A stretch of DNA of 64,000 bases, taken from positions 1 to 64,000 of the forward strand of contig CAZUAI010000016.1 of the NCBI GenBank assembly GCA_964617875.1. Direction: 5' to 3'. Positions 1 to 8,702 of this stretch are shown in pieces. Made by a program: the position numbers and the translations under genes. The notes below the pieces were generated by a model. That model did not search any database. It worked only from the letters and a program-made list of their open reading frames with translations, and was not told the DNA's origin. Origin of the DNA: CAZMVY01 sp964617875. Lineage in GTDB: Bacteria > Planctomycetota > Phycisphaerae > UBA1845 > PWPN01. Numbering within the stretch: the stretch's first letter is position 1; every line of letters starts with the position of its first letter.

Positions 1-51
1 CCATCCGTACGATCTTCGCTCGTGCGAGGTGCGGATTATGCAACTTGGGGG

Positions 52-282
52 TCAACCTACGTATCGCTTTCCGGCCGGGTCCTTCGTAACCTTCTTCCAC
101 AGCCGGCCCACCGGCAGCGGGCGGAGGCGACGGCCGATCGTATGCTCCAGTTTACTCGGGAGCATCTCTGATGCCAACGGCCGCCCTGTGTGCGTGCTCC
201 GCCGAAGCCGGGAGACCTGCACCTTCTCCCCCGGCGTCGCAACTGCTTTTGCCAATCGACCGGATGCCAACTCCGACGCCAC
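52..282 (-). pseudogene. Likely C-terminal fragment of a REP-associated tyrosine transposase (RAYT)
   Basis: The minus-strand frame ends in a basic tail containing HTGRPLASE and LEHTIGRRLRPLPVGR. This resembles the usual C-terminus of IS200-like Y1 transposases of the RAYT type, where a TGRPLG motif is followed by a short helix and a basic K/P tail. The HUH and catalytic tyrosine part is absent, so this is at most a remnant of about 75 codons with no credible start. It sits next to two other transposase remnants. Two REP-like palindromes, the elements RAYTs are known to act on, lie elsewhere in the window. The assignment is by motif resemblance only. Confidence 0.35.
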
Positions 283-290
283 GCCTCCCG

Positions 291-524
291 GTCCGGCAGG
301 CCCGACGCGTCGGCACCGCCCGCGGCGGCGAGATGGCCGCCATCCTCAGCACGATCACCAGCGTCTGCCGACGCCACGGCATTAACCCCCAAGTGTACCT
401 GACCCAACTGCTGAAGAGCTTCCAGGAAGCGCCGAGCTGCCGGATCGACGACTGGCTGCCCGACCGCTGGAAGGCCGCTCAAAATGTCTGCGCCACGCCG
501 TCGTCTGCTTCCGAGCCCAGCTGA
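291..524 (+). pseudogene. IS66-family transposase, C-terminal remnant
   Basis: The frame reads GGEMAAILSTITSVCRRHGI, then NPQVYLTQLL, then DDWLPDRWKA. This is the hallmark C-terminal element of IS66 TnpC transposases: the 'AAxLxSLxxSCRRHxIDPxxYLxDLL ... LPDRWK' block. Only about 75 residues remain and the DDE core and N-terminus are missing, so it cannot be functional. A TGA closes the frame at 522-524. It lies between the RAYT-like fragment and the DDE transposase remnant, consistent with elements repeatedly inserting into one another. Confidence 0.7.
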
Positions 525-673
525 AGACGCACGAACCCCCGCACGCCGCGTTCCACTCGGCCGTCGTCCATGAACTTCAGGGGGTGTGGTTTGTGTAGCG
601 GACACATTGGGTCTACGGCGAGCAGTACTGCCGCAACGCCGACGGCACGGTCGCCCGCGAGCTCGACAACGTC

Positions 674-1398
674 ATGGACGCCCTCCGGCCGGCGAAGGAA
701 CTGTACGGCGCGTTTCCACGGCCGACATGGCGACGCTTTGCCGTTCGGCTGTTCGACCCCATCCTTACCACGGGGCGCCGAACGGTTACCAACCTGCTTC
801 GGACCGTACAGACTCTGGCGCCGGGACATCCATCCAGCTATCACCGGGTGTCTTCCCCGGGACGCCGGTTGTCGTGGCGGCTGGCCCGGGTGTTGGCCGG
901 GTTCATCCTTCGCCACTTCGTTTCCGAAGGCCCGGTCCTGCTCTGCGGCGACGATACGGTGGACGAGCACCGGGGCCAGAAGGTCCATGGCAAGGCCTGT
1001 CACCGCGATGCGGTCCGCTCGACGCATTCCTTCACCGCCTGCCGCTGGGGACACAAATGGGCGGTGCTCGCCATCCTGGTGAAGTTCCCGTTTACGAGGC
1101 GGTTCTGGTTCCTGTCCGCCGGGCGTTCGCTCACGACCGCGACGGCCCGCGCCGGGACGAGTATTTCTTCGCCACCGATCCCGCGACGACGGCAAAGACG
1201 ATCGTCGAGACCTTTCCCGGCCGATGGTCGATCGAGACGACCTTCCAGGGACTGCGCGCCTACCTGGGACTGGAGACCACGCGCGGCTGGTGCAGGCAGA
1301 CGGTACTGCCCGCCGCCCCCGGCCTGTCCGGGCTGTACTCGGTGGTTGCCTTGCTGTACGCCCGGCTCAGTGTGCGGTTGACACGTCCTCCTGCATCA
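674..1398 (+). pseudogene. DDE transposase (IS701/IS4-like) with internal deletion and frameshift
   Basis: The N-terminal half (frame of 674) contains TTGRRTVTNLLR, SSYHRVSSPGR and CGDDTVDEHRG, a standard start for IS701/DDE_5-type transposases that includes the first catalytic Asp region. It runs to VKFPFTRRFW near 1110. The sequence then continues in another frame as VRRAFAHDRDG, EYFFATDP, GRWSIETTFQ and LGLETTRGW, the family's C-terminal region with its conserved Glu-bearing helix. The expected roughly 150-200 residues between these halves, with the second catalytic Asp, are missing, so this is a deletion joint rather than a single-base slip. The C-terminus fades out just before the sugar-kinase gene. 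The IS family name is by resemblance. Confidence 0.7.
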
Positions 1399-1442
1399 AT
1401 AGGATTACCTCCGGCAGCAATCAAACGCGACGAGGGTTCATG

Positions 1443-3113
1443 ATGAAAGCGTCTTCCATCGCATTGGGTCTGGACTACGGCACGGAATCCGTCCGCGCGG
1501 TCTTTGTCGAGACGCGGACGGGGCGGACGCTCGGCGACGCGGTCGTGCCGTACCGCCACGGCGTCATCACCGAGAAGCTCCCGGATGGGAACGTCCGGCT
1601 GGGGCATGAGTGGGCCTTGCAGGCGTCCGAGGACTACCTTGACGACATGGTGCGGGCCGTCAAGGCGGCGATGAAGGCCGGCCGCGTCGCGGCGGACCGC
1701 GTCTGCGGCATCGGGATCAGCTTTACCGCCTGCACGATGCTCCCAACGCGGGCCGACGGCACGCCGCTCGCCTGGCTCGATGCCTTCCGCAAACGCCCGA
1801 ACGCCTGGTGCAAGCTCTGGAAGCACCACGCCTCCCAGCCGCAGGCGGATCGGATGAACGCCGTCGCCCGCCGGCGCGGCGAGGAGTGGCTTGCCCGCTA
1901 CGGCGGGATCATCAGCAGCGAGTGGTTCTTCCCGAAGGCGATGCAGGCGCTCGTCGAAGACCCCGCCGTGTGGAAGGCCGCTGACGTCTACATCGAGGCC
2001 GGCGAGTGGCTTGCGTGGCAACTGACCGGCAACCTGGTCCGCAGCACGTGCCACGGCGGCTACAAGCAGTGCTGGCACAAGCGCGAGGGCTTCCCGTCGG
2101 CGTCGTACCTGCGGGCCGTCCACCCCGAACTGCCGAAGCTGCCCGCCGAGAAGATGCGCGGGCCGCGGATCGCGCCGGGCGAGCCCGCCGGCCGTCTGAC
2201 CGCCGCGTGGGCGAGGAAGCTCGGCCTGCGGCCGGGCATCCACGTGTCGTCGTCGATCATCGACGCGCACAGCGGCGTGCCCGGGGCGGGCGTGTCCGGG
2301 CCGGGCGTGATGTGCATGGTCATGGGCACGAGCACGTGCCACATGCTGATGGACCGGAAGGAGAAGCTCGCCAGGGGCATCTGCGGCGTCGTCGAGGACG
2401 GGATCCTGCCCGGGCTGTTCGGCTACGAGGCGGGGCAGGTGGCCGTTGGCGACATCTTCGCGTGGTACGTCGACCACTGCGCCCCGGCGTACGTCACGGC
2501 GGAGGCGGCGAAGCGGAAGATGAGCGTACACAACCTGCTTTCGCAGCAGGCGGCGGTGATGAAGCCGGGGCAGAACCGCCTTATCGCGCTGGACTGGTGG
2601 AACGGCAACCGTACGCCGTTCGTCGATGCGAACCTGTCGGGCCTGATCGTCGGGCTGACGCTCGGCACGCGGCCGGCAGAGATCTACCGCGCGCTGATCG
2701 AGGCGACGGCGTTCGGCACGATGCGGGTGATCGAGGCGTTCGAGTCGGCGGGTGTGACGACGAAGTCGCTGGTCGCCTGCGGCGGCATCGCGAAGAAGAA
2801 CCCGCTGCTTATGCAGATCTACGCCGACGTGACGGGCCGGCCAATTGATGTCGCGGCCAGCTCGAACGCGTCGTCGCTGGGCGCAGCGGTCCTCGGCGCC
2901 GTGGCGGCGGGCCCGGCCGCAGGCGGGTGTGCGACCGTGGCGGAGGCCGTCCGCCGAATGGTCGCCAGGCCCGCCGAGCGTTACCGCCCGAACGCCGCCG
3001 CGCACAAGGTCTACGCGGCGATGTACAAGAACTACCGCCGACTGAGCGAGCATTTCGGCCGTTACGCCGATCCGGTGATGCGCGATCTACGAGCGATCGG
3101 CTCCCGCGGTTGA
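1443..3113 (+). CDS. FGGY-family carbohydrate kinase, ribulokinase-like
   Basis: It is predicted to phosphorylate a ketopentose such as ribulose with ATP in the cytoplasm. The 556-residue length is close to AraB (about 566). The N-terminus has the phosphate-1 loop LGLDYGTESVRA (residues 9-20). The C-terminal domain has VACGGIAKKNPLLMQIYADV (from about 443), the adenosine-binding FGGY signature region, followed by ASSNASSLGAA. ATG codons occur at 1440 and 1443. GAGGG at 1432-1436 is spaced six bases from 1443, which I prefer. It stands alone between transposon debris and a terminator-like hairpin, with no araA, araD or transporter nearby, so the substrate is open; L-ribulose or another 5-carbon ketose is an inference from the AraB-like layout. 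Confidence 0.85.
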   Translation: MKASSIALGLDYGTESVRAVFVETRTGRTLGDAVVPYRHGVITEKLPDGNVRLGHEWALQASEDYLDDMVRAVKAAMKAGRVAADRVCGIGISFTACTMLPTRADGTPLAWLDAFRKRPNAWCKLWKHHASQPQADRMNAVARRRGEEWLARYGGIISSEWFFPKAMQALVEDPAVWKAADVYIEAGEWLAWQLTGNLVRSTCHGGYKQCWHKREGFPSASYLRAVHPELPKLPAEKMRGPRIAPGEPAGRLTAAWARKLGLRPGIHVSSSIIDAHSGVPGAGVSGPGVMCMVMGTSTCHMLMDRKEKLARGICGVVEDGILPGLFGYEAGQVAVGDIFAWYVDHCAPAYVTAEAAKRKMSVHNLLSQQAAVMKPGQNRLIALDWWNGNRTPFVDANLSGLIVGLTLGTRPAEIYRALIEATAFGTMRVIEAFESAGVTTKSLVACGGIAKKNPLLMQIYADVTGRPIDVAASSNASSLGAAVLGAVAAGPAAGGCATVAEAVRRMVARPAERYRPNAAAHKVYAAMYKNYRRLSEHFGRYADPVMRDLRAIGSRG

Positions 3114-3223
3114 CGCGGTTTTGCGAGGGCGCCCTACGACGGACGGGCTGGCAGGCGGTTCGTACAGACGCGCAACTCGTTGGCTCCGCGTAAGATACGG
3201 ACTGGCGCCGAAGGAATCAGTCG

Positions 3224-3247
3224 CCCCCCGTTTCAGGGGGGGTTTGT
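3224..3247 (+). terminator. C6/G6 hairpin followed by TTTGT
   Basis: Six C (3224-3229), a GTTTCA loop and at least six G (3236-3242) form a perfect stem followed by TTTGT, about 110 bases after the kinase stop. It looks like a rho-independent terminator with a short T-run. Confidence 0.45.
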
Positions 3248-3249
3248 GC

Positions 3250-3274
3250 TTGACTTTGGGGGGGGCGTTACAAT
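3250..3274 (+). promoter_or_regulatory. Promoter-like TTGACT ... TACAAT
   Basis: TTGACT (3250-3255) and GTTACAAT (TACAAT at 3269-3274) lie on either side of a G-run, upstream of the gene at 3352. The 13-base gap is too short for a standard promoter, so the -10 may act alone or the match may be chance. Confidence 0.3.
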
Positions 3275-3351
3275 ACGTGCGTTGCCGGTCCGGCTGCGGA
3301 TGGGCGCGGCTGGGTCACATGAGTTCGAGGCTGGCGAACGGGAGGTGACAC

Positions 3352-3768
3352 ATGCCGGCGCAGGACGCCAACCGGTTTTCCCAACGGGAGCCGAGGTTCC
3401 TTGCCTGCCGTGCCAGCGGGCGTGCGGCGGCTCGCTGGTTCACCGGCGTGCTTGTCGCCGGATGGGTGCTCCCCGCCGCGACAGCCGCACCGCTGACGCC
3501 CGAAGAACAGGCCCGCCACGACGAGTTGCGGGTCAAGCCCCTACAGGCTTTGAAGAATGTCGACTTGGCTGACTACCTGCGGTTGCGGGCCAAGCGTCTT
3601 GACGGCGATCCACAGCGCCCGACGCCCGCGGACGAGGTGGGGCACTACGCGACCAAGGCCGTCGGCCAGCCGTTCCGCCTGTTCGCGGTCCGGTTCGATC
3701 TAAGCGAAGGCGACTGCGTCGTGTTCGTGGAGCGGGCCCTTGCGATATGCGCTGGTCTTTCACGATGA
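3352..3768 (+). pseudogene. Truncated DUF1460-like exported protein
   Basis: 138 residues with an N-terminal hydrophobic segment (about 26-46, WFTGVLVAGWVLPAATA) compatible with export. Near the end are KAVGQPFRL and DLSEGDCVVFVERALAI. That block resembles the catalytic Cys region of DUF1460 / NlpC-P60-like amidases ('L-x-x-x-D-C-x-T-F-V-E'). In that family more than 100 residues with the catalytic His follow, but here the frame ends five codons later at CAGLSR. GGGAGG near 3340 is a good ribosome site for the ATG at 3352. The 3' end overlaps the next gene by 22 bases, so a deletion probably joined the two. The family call rests on a short motif. Confidence 0.5.
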
Positions 3769-5012
3769 TTGCGGCCCTCGCCAGCCTACCACCCAGCTCG
3801 GCGAGTGCGAGAGATCCGTTGGACGTCCTTCGCGAGAAGGAGGCGCTTATCACCGTAAGCTGGGACCGCCTTCAGGAATGCGGGGTTACCTACGAGTTCA
3901 CCGAGGTCACCGAGTTCGTGCCCGAGCACCCGGGGGTACCGTATGAGAAGCACGTTGTGGAGGGAACCGAGGTCTTCTGGCGCGGAATGTATCGACAGGA
4001 GTTTGCGCAACACGGCCGGACCTTTGACCAGGGGAACCGGCGTCCGTTTTCCGGCCGCACCGTGATCGCCTTCGACGGCCAGTGCCTGCGTTCGTTCTAC
4101 GTCACCGAGTCGGGCGAGCTTGGCCTGGCGGAAGGAGTCGTCGGTTCGCCTTACGCCTACGTGGACCCACGATCCGAATCCCGGGGCCGCCGGCACCGGG
4201 CGACGATGGATCCCGCCCGAGCGGCGCGCCTGTGTACGCCGGAGGACTGGGTCGAGGAGCCCCTCCTCGGCGGGTATCCCGCGAGGGTTGCCCAGAGCAG
4301 ACGCGAAGTCGGGCGCTTGCCCCCCGTCTCCCACGCTTTGGGGGAGGAGGGTCCGCAGACCATCGTCACGAGCGCGTTTCGCGACTCGCATCTCTGGGCT
4401 AGGGTGGACGGCGAGGAAAGGACCTTCGAGGTCGAGAAGCTTCTGAGATTCGATGAGGCCCTTGGGGCCCTGCCGGTCCGATGTGAGATACGCAAGTGGG
4501 GCAAACCGAGGCGCATCTGGGAACTCACCTGGACCCCGGTGCGCTGGGCGAACGAGGAACTTTGGCTGCTGACCGAAGCTGTGACGACCTGGCCGGGTCC
4601 CCCAGAGCCCCACGTGGCGTTCCGAGAGACGTTCCGCATCAATCCCCAGTCCATCCGCCTTGGGCCGCCCGACCAGAGCCAATTCGTGGCGGACTTCCCT
4701 CCGGGCGCGCGTGTGTACGACTACGGCTCCGGGCAAGGTTACACGGTGGCGGCCCAGCCGAACGGAAGGGACATCCTGGACCGCCAGGTTGGCGCAATGG
4801 CGCGGAAACTTGCGGAGGCCGGAGGACCCACGACGCGCCCGAGCCGAGGCGACCGAGCACCGGCAGGGACCGCCCGTGGGGCATGCACAGCAGGCGCCGA
4901 GTGGCGAACGCCCATGCCGGCCCTCGTGGGCGTTCCTCTTATTCTGGCTTTCACATGGCTCGTCCAGCGTAGGCGACGAATCACCAACGGCGGCGCAGCA
5001 CGTCCGGTGTGA
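3747..5012 (+). CDS. Exported, C-terminally membrane-anchored protein of unknown function
   Basis: I do not recognise the family. The 421-residue product has an N-terminal signal-like segment (MRWSFTMIAALASLPPSSASA), a soluble body of about 330 residues rich in Trp, Glu and Arg, a Pro/Thr/Gly-rich linker, and one C-terminal membrane span (PALVGVPLILAFTWLVQ) followed by a basic stop-transfer RRRR. The protein is therefore expected to face the periplasm, tethered to the inner membrane. It begins inside the truncated gene upstream; ATG 3765 (MIAALAS) is an alternative start with a shorter signal peptide. The C39-like peptidase gene starts six bases after its stop and is probably co-transcribed. 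Base composition is slightly less GC-rich than the neighbours. Confidence 0.6.
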   Translation: MRWSFTMIAALASLPPSSASARDPLDVLREKEALITVSWDRLQECGVTYEFTEVTEFVPEHPGVPYEKHVVEGTEVFWRGMYRQEFAQHGRTFDQGNRRPFSGRTVIAFDGQCLRSFYVTESGELGLAEGVVGSPYAYVDPRSESRGRRHRATMDPARAARLCTPEDWVEEPLLGGYPARVAQSRREVGRLPPVSHALGEEGPQTIVTSAFRDSHLWARVDGEERTFEVEKLLRFDEALGALPVRCEIRKWGKPRRIWELTWTPVRWANEELWLLTEAVTTWPGPPEPHVAFRETFRINPQSIRLGPPDQSQFVADFPPGARVYDYGSGQGYTVAAQPNGRDILDRQVGAMARKLAEAGGPTTRPSRGDRAPAGTARGACTAGAEWRTPMPALVGVPLILAFTWLVQRRRRITNGGAARPV

Positions 5013-5018
5013 CTCCAC

Positions 5019-5660
5019 ATGACGCTGTGCATCATACTTTGCACACTGGCGAACTCCGGACCTATCCGGGGACCCGAGACCGCGCCCGTGTACCGCCTTC
5101 CCTCACAAGCGTGCGGCTCCGCGGCGATCTATCTCGTGCTTCGCTATCTGAACCGCCCGGCGTCGCTGGACGACCTGCTGGCCGGGTGTAGGGATCCGCG
5201 GGGCTGCAGCATCGGCGAGTTGTGCGAGATGGCGTCTCGCGCGGGCCTGAGCACCTCGGTGCTGCGACTCAGGCCACGAGACTTCCCAGCCCTCCGTTCG
5301 CCGGCGATTGTGCTCCGCCAGCCCCCAGGGCACGAAGTGGGCCATTACCAGTTGATCATCCCGGCCGAAAGCGGGGTCTTTCTCTCCGCGGACCCGGGCG
5401 GGTGCACGGCGGTGATTCAGCCGGCCGACCTCAAGCCGGAAGAGTTGGACGAGCCGCTTCCCACCGTGATCGTGTCCCCCGAACCGGTCATCACCAGCGC
5501 CGACAATGCGCCGGCATCAACCCCGGGCGCCTGGCCCGCTTACCTCTTCAATGGCGCGGCGATCGCCGGCGCGCTGGCCTTCTCCTACAGCGTCCTGTGC
5601 AAGCCGGGGCGGCGATCGCACCCGGCAAACTCGGTGCCGTCCCCGCATGCGACGGTTTGA
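5019..5660 (+). CDS. Peptidase C39-like protein with C-terminal membrane segment
   Basis: Cysteine-peptidase-like protein of 213 residues. QACGSAAIYLVLRYL places the candidate nucleophile at C32, GHEVGHY gives H109 and SADPGG gives D125, the C-H-D order and spacing of C39 (bacteriocin-processing-like) domains. The N-terminus is weakly hydrophobic. Residues about 170-192 (WPAYLFNGAAIAGALAFSYSVL) form a membrane span followed by a basic tail. Unlike classical C39 domains, which head ABC exporters, this one is stand-alone and no ABC exporter is adjacent. It lies six bases after the anchored exported protein, suggesting the two act together at the membrane, perhaps as protease and substrate; that is inference. 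Confidence 0.7.
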   Translation: MTLCIILCTLANSGPIRGPETAPVYRLPSQACGSAAIYLVLRYLNRPASLDDLLAGCRDPRGCSIGELCEMASRAGLSTSVLRLRPRDFPALRSPAIVLRQPPGHEVGHYQLIIPAESGVFLSADPGGCTAVIQPADLKPEELDEPLPTVIVSPEPVITSADNAPASTPGAWPAYLFNGAAIAGALAFSYSVLCKPGRRSHPANSVPSPHATV

Positions 5661-5703
5661 CCACTATCGTTCCGTGGCGGTTTTGCACATCGGCTCCATC
5701 AGG

Positions 5704-5709
5704 TAGAAT
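5704..5709 (+). promoter_or_regulatory. TAGAAT -10 element, leaderless start
   Basis: GGTAGAATAC ends only six bases before the ATG at 5716, so transcription would begin at or beside the start codon. No Shine-Dalgarno sequence fits between them. This suggests a leaderless mRNA for the aminotransferase gene. Confidence 0.45.
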
Positions 5710-5715
5710 ACGGGA

Positions 5716-7098
5716 ATGAGTACGTTCGAAATCCGTCCTTCGCAGCGGATGGAGCGGCTGCCGCCGTATCTGTTCGCCAAGATCAACGCCCTGAAGCTCA
5801 AGAAGCGTCAGCAGGGCATCGACATCATCGACCTTGGCATGGGCAATCCGAGCGACCCGACGCCCGAGCCGATCGTCAAGAAGCTGTGCGAGGCCGCCCG
5901 TGACCCGCGGAACCAGCGGTACAGCATGTCACGCGGGATCTTCAACCTCCGCCGCGACGTGGCCCGGAAGTACAAGGCGAAGTACGGCGTCACGCTCGAC
6001 CCGGAGACCGAGGTCGTCGCCTGCATCGGCAGCAAGGAAGGCATCAGCCACATGTGCCTGGCGATGCTCGGCCCTGGCGATACCGCCGTCGTCGGCGACC
6101 CGGCCTTTCCGATCCACGTCTACGGCGTGGCGATGGCCGGGGCGAACGTCATCAGCGTACCGCTCGGCAACGACGACGCGTTCCTCGACCGGATCGCGTA
6201 CGTGATCGAGCACCTGTTCCCGCGGCCGAAGCTGATGATCCTGAACTACCCGCACAATCCGACGGCCATGACCGTCGATGCGCCGTTCTTCGACCACGTG
6301 GTCGCGATGGCGAAGCAGTTCGGCGTCGCCGTCATCCACGATTTCGCGTACGGCGAGACGTGCTTCGACAATTACAGGGCGCCGAGCTTCCTGACGAGCG
6401 TCGGGGCGAAGGACGTCGGCGTCGAGTTCACCACGATGAGCAAGCCGTACAACATGGCCGGCTGGCGGATCGGCTTCTGCGCCGGCAACGCGACGATGGT
6501 CAACGCGCTGGCGACGATCAAGGGCTACTACGACTACGGCATCTTCCAGCCGGTGCAGATCGCGTCGATCATCGCCATGCGCGAGTGCGACGCCGACGTC
6601 CGTCGGCAGGCCCGGATCTACCAGGGACGCCGCGACGTGGTGATCGAGGGCTGCGAGCGGCTCGGCTGGCAGGCGGAGGTGTGCCGCGCGAGCATGTTCG
6701 TCTGGGCGAAGGTGGCCCCGGGACACCTGCAGGGCAAGGGCACGCTCGACCTCTGCATGCGGCTGATGGACGAGGCGGAGGTCGCGCTGGCGCCCGGCCG
6801 TGCGTTCGGCGAGAACGGCGAGGGCTACGTCCGCATCGCCCTCGTCGAGAACGAACAGCGTCTGCGCCAGGCGTTCCGGCAGATGGCCCGGGCGCTCGGC
6901 TGCGTGCCGATCGCACAGCCGAAACGGAAGAAGGCGGACGGCGACGGGCCTTCGGCCGCGCGGAAGGCACCGGGCCAGGGCGCGGCACGACGCGGCGACG
7001 AGGCCAAGGCAAGGGCCAGACGCAGGGCCGCTTCCCCGCCCCTTGACCGCTCGAAGGTCGCGGGTGAAGAACGGGCGGCGGGCGACATGATCGAGTGA
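5716..7098 (+). CDS. AlaC-like class I/II aminotransferase (alanine/glutamate-type)
   Basis: PLP-dependent aminotransferase closely resembling E. coli AlaC, which transfers an amino group between glutamate and pyruvate. Visible landmarks are RLPPYLF (15-20), IIDLGMGNPSDPTPE (37-51), YSMSRGI (69-75), the NYPHNPT stretch with N181, IHDFAY with D209, and the Schiff-base lysine K243 in MSKPYNMAGWR. The conserved fold ends near residue 400; a 60-residue Lys/Arg/Ala-rich tail follows, absent from AlaC and probably disordered. LL-diaminopimelate aminotransferase is a related alternative, but the sequence tracks AlaC more closely. A second PLP enzyme follows 85 bases downstream. The ATG is only six bases from a -10 element. 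Confidence 0.85.
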   Translation: MSTFEIRPSQRMERLPPYLFAKINALKLKKRQQGIDIIDLGMGNPSDPTPEPIVKKLCEAARDPRNQRYSMSRGIFNLRRDVARKYKAKYGVTLDPETEVVACIGSKEGISHMCLAMLGPGDTAVVGDPAFPIHVYGVAMAGANVISVPLGNDDAFLDRIAYVIEHLFPRPKLMILNYPHNPTAMTVDAPFFDHVVAMAKQFGVAVIHDFAYGETCFDNYRAPSFLTSVGAKDVGVEFTTMSKPYNMAGWRIGFCAGNATMVNALATIKGYYDYGIFQPVQIASIIAMRECDADVRRQARIYQGRRDVVIEGCERLGWQAEVCRASMFVWAKVAPGHLQGKGTLDLCMRLMDEAEVALAPGRAFGENGEGYVRIALVENEQRLRQAFRQMARALGCVPIAQPKRKKADGDGPSAARKAPGQGAARRGDEAKARARRRAASPPLDRSKVAGEERAAGDMIE

Positions 7099-7183
7099 AA
7101 CGCGCGAAATGAAATCCAGGGTCCGAGATCCGGGATCTGCAGTCTGAGATTCAGAATGCGGGGCCTTCGATCCAAGAGAACCC

Positions 7184-8644
7184 ATGCGATCCAGCGACAC
7201 CGTCCTCGCCAAGACCATCCAACGCTGCCGCGAACGCGGGATCGTCATCCCGACTTTCGCCCAGCTCAGGGATCCCGGCCTGATCCCGCCGCCGATCCGT
7301 ACGCGCCTGGCCGCGTGCGGCATGCAGGAGGCTGTGCCGTGGAACCTCTTCCGCATCACGTGGAAGAACGAGCCGAAGGAGAAGGGCGGGCTCTTCAACG
7401 ACGGCAACTGGCTCGAGTTTCCGCCGGCGTTGACGCAGACCGAGGCCCGCATCGTCGGGCTCGTCGGCCGGCATTTTCCGATCGGCGCCCACAAGGTCGG
7501 GGCGGCGTTCGGCTGCCTTGTGCCGCGGCTGGTGGCGGGCGAGTTCGACCCGACGACGCAGAAGGCGGTCTGGCCCTCGACGGGCAACTACTGCCGCGGC
7601 GGGGCGTTTGACTGTGCCGTGCTGGCGTGCCAGGCGGTGGCGATCCTGCCGGAGGGCATGAGCCGCGAACGGTTCGACTGGCTGCGGGCGATCGGGGCGG
7701 AGGTGATCGCCACGCCGGGGTCCGAGTCCAACGTGAAGGAAATCTACGACAAGTGCTGGGAGATCCGCAAGACGCGGCCCGACTGCGTGATCTTCAACCA
7801 GTTCGAGGAATTCGGCAACGCGGCGTGGCACTACGAGGTCACCGGCGGGATCCTCGAAGAGGTCTTCCGTCGGATCGCCGGGCCGAAGGATCGCCTGGCC
7901 GCGTTCGTCTGCGCAACGGGGTCCGCCGGCACGATCGCCGCGGGCGACTGCCTGCGGACGCGGTTCCCCGCCGTCCGCGTCGTCGCCGCCGAGGCCGTGC
8001 AGTGCCCGACGCTCATGCAGTGCGGCTTCGGGGCGCACCAGATCGAGGGCATCGGCGACAAGCACGTGCCGTGGATTCACAACGTCCGCAACACGGATGC
8101 GATTGTCGCCGTCGATGATGAGCAGTGCCTGGCCCTGATGCGGCTGTTCAACGAGGAGGCCGGGCGGAAGTTCCTCGCCGCCCGCGGCGTGCCCGCCGGC
8201 CTCTGCGCGGAGCTGGACAGCGTCGGCATCTCGGGAATCTGCAACCTGGTCGGGGCGATCAAGACGGCGCGGTACTTCGACCTCGGGCCGCGGGACGTGA
8301 TCTTCATCCCGCTGACCGACTCGATGGACCTTTACAGCAGCCGCCTGCGGGAGCAGCGCGAACGGCACGGCCCGTACGGCGAACCCGATGCGGCCCGGCA
8401 TTATGCGCGGTATCTCGAGGGCATCGGCACCGACTGGCTGCGCGAGCTGTCCTACCGCGACCGCAAGGCGCTGCACAACCTGAAGTACTTCACGTGGGTC
8501 GAGCAGCAGGGCAGGACGTCCGAGGAACTTCACCGGCTGTGGGATCCCGATTTCTGGTCGCAGACCTTTGCGCAGGTCCGGGAGTGGGATCGGCGCATCG
8601 AGGCGTTTAACCGTGAAACGGGCGTGCTGACGGCCCTCGGTTGA
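7184..8644 (+). CDS. Fold-type II PLP enzyme (cysteine synthase/threonine synthase superfamily), substrate unknown
   Basis: 486 residues with the features of fold-type II (tryptophan synthase beta-like) PLP enzymes. They are a PLP lysine in PIGAHKVGAAFG (K104), the phosphate/substrate loop PSTGNYCRGG (131-140) that matches the S-x-G-N element, and a glycine-rich CATGSAGT loop (about 243-250) that would hold the cofactor phosphate. It is longer than cysteine synthase (about 310), with an N-terminal extension of about 85 residues and a C-terminal helical region of about 100. It probably catalyses a beta-elimination or replacement on an amino acid, but the substrate cannot be read from the sequence. 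It follows the AlaC-like gene on the same strand, so an amino-acid role for the pair is likely. Confidence 0.7.
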   Translation: MRSSDTVLAKTIQRCRERGIVIPTFAQLRDPGLIPPPIRTRLAACGMQEAVPWNLFRITWKNEPKEKGGLFNDGNWLEFPPALTQTEARIVGLVGRHFPIGAHKVGAAFGCLVPRLVAGEFDPTTQKAVWPSTGNYCRGGAFDCAVLACQAVAILPEGMSRERFDWLRAIGAEVIATPGSESNVKEIYDKCWEIRKTRPDCVIFNQFEEFGNAAWHYEVTGGILEEVFRRIAGPKDRLAAFVCATGSAGTIAAGDCLRTRFPAVRVVAAEAVQCPTLMQCGFGAHQIEGIGDKHVPWIHNVRNTDAIVAVDDEQCLALMRLFNEEAGRKFLAARGVPAGLCAELDSVGISGICNLVGAIKTARYFDLGPRDVIFIPLTDSMDLYSSRLREQRERHGPYGEPDAARHYARYLEGIGTDWLRELSYRDRKALHNLKYFTWVEQQGRTSEELHRLWDPDFWSQTFAQVREWDRRIEAFNRETGVLTALG

Positions 8645-8652
8645 TCCGCTGC

Positions 8653-8687
8653 TGCGCACGCCGGGACGGCTCTGCGTCGGGTGCGCA
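8653..8687. terminator. Inverted repeat between convergent genes
   Basis: TGCGCAC (8653-8659) and GTGCGCA (8681-8687) form a perfect seven-base stem between two convergent genes. There is no T-run on either strand, so bidirectional termination is only a suggestion. Confidence 0.3.
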
Positions 8688-8702
8688 AAGCCCCGCTCGC
8701 CG

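Noticed and set aside
1260..3053. A 597-codon minus-strand frame across the FGGY kinase
   Set aside because: The kinase has motifs at both ends; the opposite frame is compositional.
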